In this document: piece by piece, positions 46,229-58,208 of the stretch | Position numbering within the stretch: the first letter of the stretch is position 1 | Layout: every line of letters begins with the position of its first letter | Source of the DNA: Pelobates cultripes | Taxonomy: Eukaryota > Chordata > Amphibia > Anura > Pelobatidae | Reading direction: 5' to 3' | Assembly: GCA_933207985.1 (NCBI GenBank) | Contig: OW240912.1 | Location: 362,880,212-362,944,211 of the forward strand | Length of the DNA stretch: 64,000 nt | Notes under the pieces: generated by a model | What the model was told of the DNA's origin: nothing | Database searches by the model: none | What the model saw: only the letters and a program-made list of their open reading frames with translations | Made by a program: the position numbers and the translations under genes

Positions 46229-47115
46229 TGTGACGAGACCAATCTCGCCACATTGCATTGGAGAAGCCTGGTTGCTCGCCTGCTGCCTTTGGACTATGGC
46301 CCCCTGTTAAAAGACATCTTTTTTTACCCTCAGAAAAGCTTCATTCGTGCTTTTCTGCCTGGGGTTCGGTAGATTTGTTTGAATGTGTTATACCCCAGAT
46401 AGGAATCCCATGGAGCCCATTCGTATGAAACTGACTGTAAAGACTTTGGCTCCATGGCGATTAAACTGTATTCGTGTGGTCTGAGTGCCATTCACCTAAT
46501 AATGTGCACTCAGACCTGAGCTATCTAGGGATATGTTACATGTCTGTGTTTTATGTAATAAATGTTACTTTATGTATTTTAAAGTATAATACTGGTTTTG
46601 TGTCCCCACATGTGTAATGGAGTTTTGCCTTTGTCTTGGGAGATAATTGAGTTACTTCTCAATTATCTCCCAGGGCAGAGGGGAGGAAGCCAGGATGCAT
46701 TGTGGGAATATACTGTGACTGTGTGTCCTATTTGTCTGCTTGTCTGTCCCTTGTCACAGTCTCCCATTTGGTCCCCTAGGGGAGTGTCCACCAGGTGGGA
46801 GACCTGCATAAAAGCTGGGCAGGTAGCCCTCATTAAACAGACCACTGCTTGACCCTCAACACGGAGCCTTGTCTCGTCTTTGGGGGGATTTACTGTATGC
46901 TGCTAAGGACTGATTGCCAGGAGTGTAAGCCGCTTGGGAGCTTTTCCTGTTCGTCTGCTAGCAGCTATTTGGGAGGTTCCAGTTCGGGAGTTGGAGTGCT
47001 ATTTTGTATCCAGTTCATGAGTTTGGTGTTCTGCAGTAGCTGTGCCTGTATCTCTGGAAAGGGGGCCGATCGCCTAAACGGTTTTTACCCCTTGTGTGCA
47101 AAACGGTCCGTTACA
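46229..47115 (+). repeat. Solo LTR (Gypsy-like) with perfect ATACC duplication
   Basis: It begins TGTGACGAGACCAATCTCGC and ends GGTCCGTTACA. ATACC flanks both sides (46224-46228 and 47116-47120). Its 887 bp include a hairpin GGGAGATAATTGAG/CTCAATTATCTCCC (46637-46670), a TATA-like CATAAAAG at 46807 and ATTAAA at 46832, in the order expected for U3 and R. It lies inside the decayed Gypsy-like body. Confidence 0.92.
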
Positions 47116-47249
47116 ATACCTATATACCATGCCCTGATAGAATGCAATGTACCGCCTCATAACCATACCACCTGCTTCATTAGTGAGTTAGACAAGGGGC
47201 TGTAGTAACCATCAGGGATGTGCTGATAGACCGGACAGGAAAGGAATGT

Positions 47250-48640
47250 ATTCTGGTTTACCCCTTACAGACCTCAGAGATTGTTTAAGGACTGCAGGCT
47301 TTCTTTTAAGTGAAGCAACATTACAATCTTGTCTGATTCTATACTACTGGCAAAACAAGCATGAGAGGTTGTCTGAATATGTAACCGAACTACATGTGTT
47401 TTGGGGGAGTTTGATGGATAAAGATTTAGTGTCACCTGAATAAGAACAGGGGGTAGGTGCAGCGCTTCAGTAATCCTTGACAAGATATATGTGGAGAGAA
47501 CCAAAGAAGAAATACTAGTGTAGTATTTAAAACTGTAGTGGTGATAGGTAAAATAAAAGATGTGCACTCACACTTTCCTGGGGCTTCAATACAGCTCCAG
47601 TGTATGTGCCTGGGCGGCATAATCCCCGCCTATGAATCAAGTGCAGAGGTAATTCTTCGACTTATAGGTGTGGTAGGGGGTATTCTCATAAAAAAATTAA
47701 AAAAATAAAGGAGGTTTCATGGCTCCATTACACGTGAGTGTACATTTTATAGTTTTTACCTACCCTTGCTTTATAGCTCTACATACTTCACCATATACGA
47801 TTTTTTGTTTTTGTTTATTTTTTATGAGGAAAAAAAATACCTTGTCAAGGATTACTAAAGCGCTGCACCTTCCCCCCTGTTTTTATCCAGTTTTCTGATT
47901 GGAAAAGAGAGACTCCGTATTGGTGTTCAAGCTGCTTTTGGACTATTATCACTTTCCTTCTGCGCTGAATTTATTTTTGTGTGATAGTGTCACCTGGGCA
48001 AGCCCATGTGAAGTTGACAAAGCAAATATTGCAGGGTATTTGTGACTCTGCAAGCGGGGCTAACCAAAGCAGCTCTAGATTAAATTTTACTTATTACCCA
48101 AGTGAAGGCGATTGAGAGTAAAATATCTCCTCTTGCTACCCTCAACGAAGGGAGAGGAAATGTTTTACATGTGAACAGCCAGGATATTTTGCCCAGGAAT
48201 GCCCCACCTCACGAGAAGAGAATTGGGATGTTCTAGTTGCAGAACCAGAGGAAGCCCGGTCAGTCTCCTTCAAGAAAAGGAAGTAGAAAATGTGAAAAGA
48301 TGTTTGGGGAAAAACTTATAGCTTGCAAGCCAACTCCAGAGTGGGGCCCGGGTCTATAATTTAAATGCTGGTAAATGACCTCCATACTTCAGCACTCTTA
48401 GATACAGGGTCGCAAGAGACTATAATTTACCGGTCATTCTATGATTAGCATCTGAAGTATGTGCACTTACTACCAGCTGAGAATATGCAGCTGTGGGGCA
48501 TGGGTGCTCTCCAAATTACGAGGACTTCCCATTTAAAAGATCAAAGAGCCAGAGGGTCACACCAAGGGCTGACACAGGAACCACCTGATACCAGTGCTAT
48601 GCTCCCAAGATGGAGAGAGTGAGGGAAGAGTTTAATCGCT
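47250..48640 (+). pseudogene. Gypsy-like gag and protease remnants
   Basis: Short open pieces read KHERLSEYVTELHVF (about 47350-47400). Near 48155-48200 there is a zinc-knuckle relic CFTCEQPGYFAQEC, in which the histidine of CX2CX4HX4C is replaced by tyrosine. Near 48385-48410 ALLDTGSQETIIY is a retropepsin active site (DTGS). Frames are broken by many stops and by a tail-repeat-like insertion around 47450-47880. No active protein is expected. Confidence 0.6.
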
Positions 48641-49216
48641 TGTGAGGAAAATAGAAAAGACAGTGCAGGACTGTCACAGTGAAGGAACTAAGGAAGGGGT
48701 TTTAGAATTCACTGACCCTAGTGATGAGTGGTGGATGGTTCAAGAAGACTCCTCTCACCAATTGCCTCCCTCTGCTCCCGTAGACTTCTCTAGATTGCAT
48801 CCAAACAGACCCAGCTTTGTGCGTGGGACTTCAAAGAGAACCTCCCCACCCAAGTGGCAGGAGCTGAAGACTCCCATAGACACCGTGGACTTCCTCAAAC
48901 AGAACTGAGACAGGGTACTAGAGTATGGCAGCCTGCCAGAGTTCTTACTTGTGATCAAGTTGGAGAACCCAGCTATATTCCAATGCCCCAGTAACTCTCG
49001 AAAATTATAAATTTTCTGTAGGCAAATGCAGAAATGATAAATGTTGGAAACCTTCTGTGCTAGAGTAGACAATTCTAGTAGATATTTGATAGTTGGAATG
49101 TGTCTAGTTAGGATTGTTAGTGCAGGATTATGTCTGTGTTTTGTTTTTCCGTATATGTTCTATTTTCAGTTTGCTTCCTGGTCAGACCATGCCAGTGAAG
49201 GGCAAGGATGTTATGT

Positions 49217-49600
49217 GGGGGAGAATGTAACCTCTCACATTTTCCTTCTGCACCACTGGAACTATTGAACAATGGCACCTGACAGGCAGGGGTCACGTGA
49301 CCGATTCATCCAATAGAGGCATCCCTGAGCTAGAACGCTCCAAAACAGAGGGAGACACAGGTGGAGAACAACATGCTGGAGCAGTGAAGGTGTCTGATGT
49401 CTAGCTGTGGAGCTGAGTGAATCCAGTGTGAGCTGCCAGCTGCTCCCTGATCCAGTGATAGAGCTGTGGAGCAGGATCCAGACACAGAAAATGGCTTCCC
49501 GATGGTATGTTCCCCAACTCCCTTATAGAGGAGTCTTAGGATTCCCTTGTAAAGCAGGAAGAGGTAACCAAGGATGAGGATCACAGGGGCAACAGGCCAC
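49217..49600 (+). repeat. Possible 3' LTR of the decayed Gypsy-like element
   Basis: It follows a purine-rich tract and starts TGTAACCTCTCACATT. Its right part (ATAGAGGAGTCTTAGGATTC then CCTTGTAAAGCAGG) matches the flanks of the solo LTR at 42980 (42955-42979 plus 46046-46070), which would then be the 5' LTR. The end is not fixed by a target duplication. Confidence 0.5.
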
Positions 49601-50309
49601 TATAGATAAATATATTAAAATTAAACCAACTGACAACATCTTAAAAGGATGGCTCATGGAGAGTAGATATGTTCTGTGATCAAGCCCCAATGTTTTAAAA
49701 AAAAGTTTTTTCTGTGTTCTGGTTTCCCCCTCTTTTGTGCTGCTGCTTGATTGATTGGAGGAGTGTTTATTAATTGCACCTTTGTGGGATTTGTATCCCC
49801 ATAAAGGCACACTCCTAACTCACTGAGCTTGCTCACATTACTTGGAAGCAGACTCTATTAAGTAGACTCTTTCAAGTAGGAGTTAGAAAACCAGGAGTTG
49901 CTTGGAGTGGTTTGTATACTGTGGAGAGTGGTTTGTATTTTATTTTTGTTTAACCCCTTAAGGATTGAGCCAAATGTACACGTTGTGAACAAAACAAAAT
50001 GTAAACAAAACCTGGCATTTGCGCTACATGTCTGTCCAACCGTAATTCACCTCTTTTATATTAAATGCACCCACCCTTATTATATATCATTTTATTCAGG
50101 GGAAACAGGGCTTTCATTTAATATCAAATATTTAGCTATGAAACATAATTTAATATGGAAAAAAATGGGAGAAAATAAGATTTTTTTTATTTTTTTAGTT
50201 CTACATGACATTTTAACTGTCAATGTCATAATACTGTTTGCTTTTACTCCAATAAAATACACATATTTGTATTCAGCAAAGTCTCACGTGTAAAACAGTG
50301 ATCCCTATG

Positions 50310-51070
50310 TACAGGTTTTATGGCGTTTTGGGAAGTTACAGGGTCAAATATAGCACGTTACATTTGAAATTGAAATTCGCCAGATTGGTTACGTTGCCTT
50401 TGGGACTGTATAGTAGCCCAGGAATGAAATTTACACCCATAATGGCATACCATTTGCAATAGTAGACAACCCAAGGTATTGCAAATGGGTATGTCCAGTC
50501 TTTTTTAGTAGCCATTTGGTCACAAACACTGGCCAAAGTTAGTGTTAGTATTTGTTTGTATGTGAAAAATGCAAAAAACACCAATTTTGGCCAGTGTTTG
50601 TGACTAAGTGGCTACTAAAAAAGACTGGACATACCCCGTTTGCAATACCTTGGGTTGTCTACTATTGCAAATGGTATGCTATCATAGGGGTAATTTTCAT
50701 TCTTGGGCTACTATAGGGTCTCAAAGGCAACGTAACCAATCTGGCTAATTTTAATGTGAAAAAAATGAAACACAAGCCTTATATTTGATGCTGTAACTTT
50801 TGAAAACACCATAAAACCTGTACATGAGTGGTACTGTTGTACTCGGGAGACTTCGCTGAACACAAATATTTGTGTTTCAAAACAGTAAAAAGTACCGCAG
50901 CAATAATATCGTACGTGTAAGTGCTGTTTGTGCGTGAAAAATGCAAAAAACGTCACTTTTACTGGCGATATCATCGTTGTAATACATTTTACTGTTTTGA
51001 AACACTAATATTTGTGTTCAGCGAAGTCTCCCGAGTAGAACAGTAACCCCCATGTACAGGTTTTATGGTG
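50310..51070. repeat. Two overlapping long palindromes
   Basis: The first has arms of about 250 bp centred near 50573: CCCAAGGTATTGCAAA (50471) pairs with TTTGCAATACCTTGGG (50640), and ACCAATCTGGC matches the partner near 50380. The second is centred near 50945: CTCGGGAGACTTCGCTGAAC (50840) pairs with GTTCAGCGAAGTCTCCCGAG (51018). Both outer ends carry the same TGTACAGGTTTTATGG-type sequence. Non-coding. Confidence 0.85.
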
Positions 51071-51159
51071 TCTTGGAAAGTTATAGGGTTAAATATAGTG
51101 CTAGCAAATTAAATTCCCTTTACTTTCGGCATGGGTTGTCAGGTAGGTCCCGATAATTG

Positions 51160-51218
51160 TAATTAATTAAGATACCTAATTATGTAAGAATATTACATAA
51201 ATATATATGTAGAATTAA

Positions 51219-51249
<31 letters not shown>

Positions 51250-51770
51250 TTATTTATTTTTTATGTATATATATGTATATATTTAAAAAAAAATTTTTTA
51301 TTTATATATAGGTGTGTATATATATAGTGATATATACGTATATATTTATGTATATAGATATATATATTATTTCGTTCTACGTGTATTTTGATATAAATAT
51401 ATATATCTATTAATATCACAATACAGTTTGAACGAAATAACACACATCTATATATTTTTTAATTATTTATTTTTAATAATTTTTTAACGTATTTACATAT
51501 TTCATTTTTTTATATTATATATAAATATATATATAACAATAATTATATATATATATTTAATCAGTATCAGTCTACGTGTAATTTGATATTAATATATATA
51601 TAATTATTGTTATATATATATATATATATATTAATAGTAAAATACACCTAGACAGTGTATGTATGTGTATGTATATGTGTGTGTATATATATACTTAGAT
51701 CATATATATGTAATATATATGATCTAAGTATATTATTATTTTTTTTACACTTATTTTAACGTAATTTTAT
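51160..51770. repeat. TA-rich low-complexity region
   Basis: TATATA runs, TGTATA runs and T/A homopolymers. Open frames here are meaningless. Confidence 0.85.
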
Positions 51771-52303
51771 TTTATTTCCAGCCAGCAGGGGGACTACCTG
51801 TCATTACAGGCAGCCTCCCTGCTGGCAATGCAGCAGCCAGCTAACCCGGCCATGTGATTGTGAGGTCCTCGCAAGGACCTCACTCTCACATGGCCGGGGG
51901 GCTGCAGGAGGGAAGATCTGCCGTGGGGGCTCCCACGGGTAAGTAAAGAAAAACTGGAGAGCCGCCTAAAATAGGGCGTAATAGTACGCCTTCCGGTCTG
52001 AAGAGGTTAATCGGTTCAGTTGGTAAAGTTTAAAAAAAAAAAAGTTGTTTTTTTACATTTTTTTTTCTGTGTTCGGTTTTTTCCCCCTCTTTTGTGCTGC
52101 TGCTTGATTGATTGGGGGAGTGTTCATTAATTGCACCTGTGTGGGATTTGTATCCCCATAAAGGCACACCCCTAACTCACATTACTTGAAAGCAGACTCT
52201 ATTAAGTAGACTCTTTCAAGTACGAGTTAGAAAATCAGGAGTTGAAACTAATAAGGGGTTTGAACTAACAAGGTAATTGTTTTATTGTTCTGTATCTGGG
52301 GAA

Positions 52304-53302
52304 ATGAGTGTTAGCAAGATTGGTGGTTTGACTCAAGGCACATCTTGTTGCATGTGTGGATGCCTGGACGTAACCGTCCAGGGTCCATACCTCTGTGACG
52401 GTTGTGTGCGAGTGGCTTCTCTGGAAGCTCAGATTGGAGATCTCGAGAAGCAAATCGCAACTTTAAGGGAGATTGACAATCTTGAGAGGAGTCTGCTGCT
52501 CACTGAGCAGAGTTTAGTGGGGACAGGTAGCGGAGAGGGAGGAGATAAGACAGATGGGGAACAGTCATGTAGCTGGGTGACAATGGGGTGAGGAAGCAGG
52601 GGGGGGAGGGAAGAGAAAAGGGCTAGCTAGTCCTGATTTGGAGCAACCTAGCAGATTTGCCCGTTTGAGTGAAGATGTTGGGAGCATCAGCTCAGGAATA
52701 GCTGTATTAGAGGAAGCTGTTATTTCTAACAGCCGAGGTAACAGCCCTTCTAGTACGGGTGGGGATCAAAATGTAAGGAAGGCAAGACAGCTTGAGGTGG
52801 TAGGGGACTCTATCATTAGGAGAGCAGATAGGGCAATCTGCCGCTCTGATCGGTTCAACCGGACAGTATGCTGTCTCCCGGGTGCTCGGGTCCGGCATGT
52901 TGCTGACAGAGTGGATGGATTATTGGGAGGGGCTGGGGATGACCCAGCGGTCATGGTCCATGTTGGTACCAATGACAAAGTAAGAGGAAGATGGAAGGTC
53001 CTAAAGAATGATTTCTGGGAATTAGGTAGCAAACGTAAGAAAAGGACCTCCAAGGTGGTATTCTCTGAGATATTACCTGTGCCACACGCTACAGTGGAAA
53101 GGCAGCGGGAGATTAGAGAGGGCAATGCGTTGCTTAAGTCTTGGTGCAGGAAGGAGGGTTTTGGGTTTTTTGAGCACTGAGCCGACTTTGCGATTGGGTA
53201 CAACCTTTATAGTAGTGATGGATTGCACCTAAACGGGAGAGGGTCTGCAGTGCTGGGGGATAGGATGGCTAGAAGGTTGGTGGAGATTTTAATCTAGTAG
53301 TA
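52304..53302 (+). pseudogene. CR1 ORF1 with esterase domain, broken
   Basis: The likely start is the ATG at 52304 (MSVSKIGG). The first piece has a cysteine cluster (CCMCGCL, CDGC), like the zinc-finger segment of CR1 ORF1, followed by a short coiled coil. A frameshift near a G run (about 52600) leads to 52638-53180. There a GDSL/SGNH-type esterase is recognisable: VVGDSIIRRAD (block I, catalytic serine) and VHVGTND (block III). A TGA at 53178 replaces what should be a codon, and the last block, SSDGLHLNGRG with the catalytic Asp and His, follows in frame at about 53211-53243. ORF1 ends near 53300. Confidence 0.85.
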
Positions 53303-53448
53303 GGGGGGGAGGGTCATAGCAATCTACAAAATGGAGATAGGACAGAAAGGAGATGGGCTTTAGCACAGTATAAGGTGGGTGGAGACAGGGGAGGGGCAAG
53401 CTCAGAACAGAGAAGCTATGTAATGTTGATAATTCACAAAAAGTACAA

Positions 53449-56230
53449 GTGACTCATGATATTAAATGTATGCTTACTAATTCAAGGAGCCTAAATAACA
53501 AAATGGGGGAACTAGAGGCAGTAGCATACACTAAACAATATGATATAATAGGCATAACTGAAACATGGTGGGATGAGACACATGACTGGGCAGTTAACTT
53601 AAATGGGTACATTTTATTTAGGAAGGATAGGAAAAACAAAAAGGGTGGTTTTTGTATGTCACCCATGATTTAAAGCCAAATCTTAAGCAAGTGGAATGCG
53701 ATGAGGAAAATGTGGAAGCCTTATGGGTAAATATCTGCTTGGGGGAAAAGAAGGGAAACCAACTATTGGTTGAGATATGTTATAAACCACCTAATGTTAA
53801 TATTGATGAGGAACAACAGCTGTTTGAGCAAATTGAGAAAGCTGCAAATCTGGGTAACACTTTAATTATTGGAGATTTAAATACCCGGACATAAATTGGG
53901 AAAGAGGGACTAGTAGCTCAGCAAAGGGAATTAGGTTTTTAAACTTGTTAAATGACACCTTCATGTCACAACTTGTACAAGCACCAACTAGAATGGATGC
54001 TTGTCTGGACCTGGTTTTAACAAACAACATTGATCTTTTGACCATGATTCAAGTAGGTGAGCACTTGGGAAATAGTGATCACAATATAGTGTCCTTTGAA
54101 ATAAACTTAAAAAACCAAAAGCACATGGGGTATACTAAAACATATAATTTTAAAGAGGCCAATTTCAATAAGTTAAGGGCAGCTTTACAATATATTGACT
54201 GGCATAAACTCTTTAGTGAAAAGAACACTGAGGATAAATGGATCATCTTCTAACAAATATTAGAAAGGTACATTTCTCAGTATGTACCATTGGGAAATAA
54301 ATATAAAAGAAACAAATTAAAAACAATGTGGCTTAGTAGAGAAGTAAAACAAGAGATTAAAATAAGAAAAGGGCATTTAAAGCATTTAAATCGGACAAAT
54401 CAGATGCATCTTATAAAAGATATAAGGAAGCAAATAATGCGTGCAAAAAGGCAATTAGATTTGCTAAACTTCAAAATTAAAAAATGATAGGTAAAGAGAG
54501 CAAAACCAACCCCAAAGCATTTTTTAAGTACATAAATTCTAAAAAAAAACAAAAATGAAAGTGTAGGTACACTAAAAACTGAAACGGGTGTGTTAGTTAA
54601 TGAAGACCAGGAAAAGGCAGGAATTTTAAATAACTATTTCTCCTCTGTATATTTTAAGGAAGACCCCATGGCAATAGATGTGCAAATGATTGCTACTAAA
54701 AACTTGCAGAATAATTGTAATTGGTTAACTCAAGACAAGGTGCTGCAGCAACTAAAGAAAGTTAATATAAACAAAGCTCCAGTGCCTGACGGTATCCATC
54801 CACGAGTACTTAAGGAACTAAGTGTAGAAATAAGTGAGCCTCTGTTTTTAATCTTTCCAGATTCTTTTCTTTCAGGAAGTGTTCTGGAGGATTGGAGGAA
54901 GGCACATGTGGTTCCTATATTCAAAAAGGGTTCAAAAGCCTTGCCTGGAAATTATAGACCTGTGAACTTAACTTCTGTGGCTGGGAATTTTTTTTAAAAG
55001 GTTATTAAGGGATAATATTCAAGAATTCCTTGAGAAGAACATGGTTTTCTGCAAAAATCAGCACGGTTTTATGAAGCACAGGTCACGTCAAACTAACTTG
55101 ATTGCGTTCTATGAAGAAGTAAGTAGAAGTATAGATCAGGGTGTTGCAGTGGATGTGATCTATTTGGATTTTGCGAAGGCATTTGATACAGTTCCATACA
55201 ATAGATTAGTGTTCAAACTCAAGGAAATCGGTCTAGATGAAAATGCTTGTTCTTGGGTAGAACATTGGCTTAAAAACAGAATACAAAGAGTTGTCATTAA
55301 TGGTAAATTTTCAAGCTGGACAGAGGTGGCAAGTGGTGTCCCTCAGGGGTCTGTTCTGGGACCCCTTCTATTTAACATGTTTATAAATGATCTTGAAGAC
55401 AGCATTGAAAGTCATGTTTCAGTGTTTGCAGATGACACAAAACTCTGTAAAATAATACAATGTGAGCAAGATATTACTTTGCTGCAGAGGGATTTAGATA
55501 GACTGGGGGACTGGGCACTCAAATGGCAGATGAAATTTAATGTTGAAAAATGCAAAGTTATGCACTTCGGCATAAAGAATACACAAGCAACGTAAACCCT
55601 TAATGGAAGCGAATTAGGGATAACAACACATGAAAAAGAGTTGGTAATTGTTATAGACAACAAACTATGCAACAATATGCAATGTCAATCAGCAGTGGCC
55701 AAGGCCAGGGAGGTATTGTCATGCATTAAAAAGGGCATTCATTCTCGGGACGAGAATATAATTTTGCCTCTTTATAAATCACTGGTAAGACCACATATTG
55801 AATATGCTGTGCAATTATGGGCACCTGTTCTAAAGAAGGATATTATGGCACTAGAAAAAGTGCAGAGGCAGGCTACAAAATTAATAAAAGGAATGGAACA
55901 TATCAGCTATGAAGAAAGTTTAACATATTTAAACCTATTTGGTTTAGAAAAACGTCACCTGAGATGGGATATGATAACATTATACAAATATATTCGGGGC
56001 CAATACAAACCATTGTGTGGAAATCTATTCACAAACCGGACTTTACATAGGACACAAGGTCATGCGTTTAGACTGGAAGCAAGAAGATTTTGTCTAAGGC
56101 AAAGGAAAGTTTTTTTACTGTAAGAACAATAAGGATGTGGAATTCTCTGCCTGAAGAAGTGGTTTTATCAGAGTCCATACAGATGTTCAAACAGCTACTA
56201 GATGCATACTTGCGAAAACAGAATATTCAA
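53449..56230 (+). pseudogene. CR1 ORF2 (endonuclease plus reverse transcriptase), broken
   Basis: The endonuclease begins at 53449 with LTNSRSLNNKMGELEA and IIGITETWWDE (catalytic Glu). The frame shifts near 53650, again near 53890 inside the GDLN...INWE motif, and again before 54290. SDHN (about 54080) is the terminal endonuclease motif. The polymerase covers 54590-55595: [33 protein letters not shown] and FADDTKL. A shift at a T run (about 54990) and another near 55600 separate the C-terminal part (55641-56123, EKVQRQATKLIKGMEH). At least five frame changes make this copy inactive. Confidence 0.9.
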
Positions 56231-56450
56231 GGATATAATCTTTCAATGTAGGGTAATAACTGCTTGATCCAAGGATAAATCTGACTGCCATTCTGGGGTC
56301 AAGAAGGAATTTTTTTCCTAGCTTGTTGCAAAATATCGCTTCAAACTGGGTTTTTTGCCTTCTTATGGATCAACCGCAAAAAAACAAATGTGAGGAAGGC
56401 TGAACTTGATGGACGCAAGTCTCTTTTCAGCTATGTCACTATGTAACTAT

Positions 56451-57618
56451 GTAAATACAAAATGCATCAGACTTCTATATCCGAATGTTGCTATATTGTA
56501 TTCCTGTGTTTTCTTATCATGAAAGCTATGTGTATTTTTTTTTTTTTAAGAAGACTTTAATAAACGTTTGCATTTTCCAAGTACGTTTTATCTAACACTA
56601 AAATGACTGAGTAAGGGGAACGCTGTCTAGTCTAGAGTGTATTCCAAAATGAAAACACTCATAAAGAAAACCGGTCAATAGGAAATTATGATCCGATGAG
56701 ATTAACACAGATAATGCGAACACAACATGGAATATAAATTTTGTAAACATAATAGAAAAGAACTAAATGTGAAATGGGATCTTATATTAATGAAATCATC
56801 CAGCAGGATGAAGATGCACACAAAATTTCACAATAATTACTGTGCCCCCAGTTGGACACAATGCAACTCAGAAAGATTGCTCCACCCAGGAGCAAAGGAA
56901 ATACTCAAGGATTCTTTTAAAATTGCCAGAGAAAAAAAATTAAAGAAAAAAAAATAATAATTTTGTTTCAATACCAACATTAGAGGACTGAATATGACTA
57001 TGTGTAACTGGATTTGTTTATCTAACGTGTCTTGTTTTACGCATTTGTTTTTTAAATTCTACGGACATGCTTCTGTATACATGTGTGAGTATTTATGTAT
57101 GTTTATACAGATATGTTAGCTTATAAGATTGAAGTTCCTTAATAATTCTCTCCTTTATTACAGCTATCTCTTCTACTACCTATTTGGCTGTTTTTTTGCT
57201 CTCCTCATTCATTCAACCTACAAATATGTATGACTGCCTTGACTTGTACCTTTTTTTTCACTGTTTTTTATTTACCTGTTTTTGTTCAAAGTTCTTTAAT
57301 GCAGCTCAAATTTTGACTTACGTGTTTCAGTTTTTACACTGAATTTATTCTCTTGCTGAAATATCATTGGTTAAGAAGAGAAGAAGATATTCCGTGTATC
57401 CCAAAATTCCACTTGACATTGCGAAAGAAGACAAAGTGAAAACAGAACAGCTAATGAGTTGGCAACTCTGGAATTGAAAATATTTCAGATTATGAACCAT
57501 CATCACCAGAGACAGTTATTGTCTCCAAAGGACTATCGTGCTGTACTAGCCAAAATATTCAAACTGAAAACAGAACTGGAGATTTTTTTTTTCTAATTCT
57601 GCTTTTTTTTTTGTCTAA
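56451..57618. other. Intergenic stretch, no recognised feature
   Basis: AT-rich sequence without a gene. It contains several A and T runs. Nothing matches other repeats in the window. Confidence 0.45.
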
Positions 57619-58208
57619 ATGTTAAATCATGGCAGCATTTACTCATGGGTTAGCTCCTCCCCTCACAGCAGAAAGGACAGGAAACAGAACTCTGAAACTG
57701 GTATAAATAGATCCTCCCCCTTCCCATCAGGCAGTCTTTTTTTCCTGACCTTCACAGCAGTTTGGAAGGAGTCTGCTTATGCAGGCCTAGATTTTTTCTT
57801 TTATGCTCACCAGGCAGTATTTTTGTAGCCCTGCCAGGGTTCAGCCTCTAAGCCCTGAAGACCCAGCAATGCACTATTGTGAAAGTGGCTAGCCTGGGTA
57901 CCCCCTCAGGGGGTGAATGTGATCTACTGTTTACATGAAGCCAGGCCAGGGTTCAGCCTCTTATACCTGAAGGGTGTTGATATTTTTACAGATAAAACAA
58001 GGTGCAGAATGATCTTATCACCATAGGCTCTGCCATAAGTACTTCATCACTATCCGAAGAGAAGGTCAGAGAAAGTATGAGGTTGTTTGTTCTCATAAGG
58101 ATAACTGAATATCTTCTGCTATCATGCTTATTATGTGTCTGTTGCCACAATGGATCATGTGCCTCTGGTTACCTCTCTATCATCAATATCCTGCTTATTG
58201 CATATCTC

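Larger units (their letters stand above)
46046..49200 (+). mobile_element. Decayed Gypsy-like retrotransposon body
   Basis: Once the solo LTR (46229-47115) is set aside, this is one internal region. TTTGGAGGCACTGCTGAGAT near 46120 looks like a primer-binding/leader segment. A gag-like stretch follows at 47250-48300, with a zinc knuckle near 48160, then a protease-like motif near 48395. Polymerase and integrase are not recognisable. A purine-rich GGGGGAGAA near 49217 precedes a possible 3' LTR. Confidence 0.55.
49950..52010. mobile_element. TTAA-flanked Kolobok/piggyBac-like element
   Basis: It begins TTAACCCCTTAAGG and ends with the complement of TTAACCTCTTCAG; TTAA is at both borders (49950-49953, 52007-52010). 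TTAA targets are used by Kolobok and piggyBac elements; the family cannot be settled because no transposase is present. The interior has two overlapping large palindromes (about 50310-51070), an AT-rich region (51160-51770) and a GC-rich hairpin (51849-51897, GGCCATGTGA and its partner). Confidence 0.7.
49690..52265 (+). promoter_or_regulatory. CR1 5' UTR in two tandem units (split by insertion)
   Basis: A segment from TTTTTTCTGTGTTC through GTGCTGCTGCTTGATTGATT to AGACTCTTTCAAGTA occurs at about 49704-49890 and again at 52058-52235. Allowing for the 2-kb insert at 49950-52010 the two units lie in tandem with a period of about 290 bp. As the region directly precedes ORF1 it should contain the element's promoter; this is inferred from position only. 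Confidence 0.65.
49690..56450 (+). mobile_element. Near-complete CR1 LINE with duplicated 5' UTR
   Basis: It has a 5' UTR with two monomer-like units, a broken ORF1 (52304-53300), a broken ORF2 with endonuclease and reverse transcriptase (53449-56230), and the 3' end GATGGACGCAAGTCTCTTTT followed by CAGCTATGTCACTATGTAAC. The 5' UTR is interrupted by a TTAA-flanked element at 49950-52010. This is the most complete LINE in the window and the same family as the copy at 34533. Confidence 0.87.

Noticed and set aside
51780..51990. A further splice-donor-like GGGTAAGTAAAG near 51936 as another member of the donor-plus-array pattern
   Set aside because: It faces outward toward the element's right end and no tandem array follows it.
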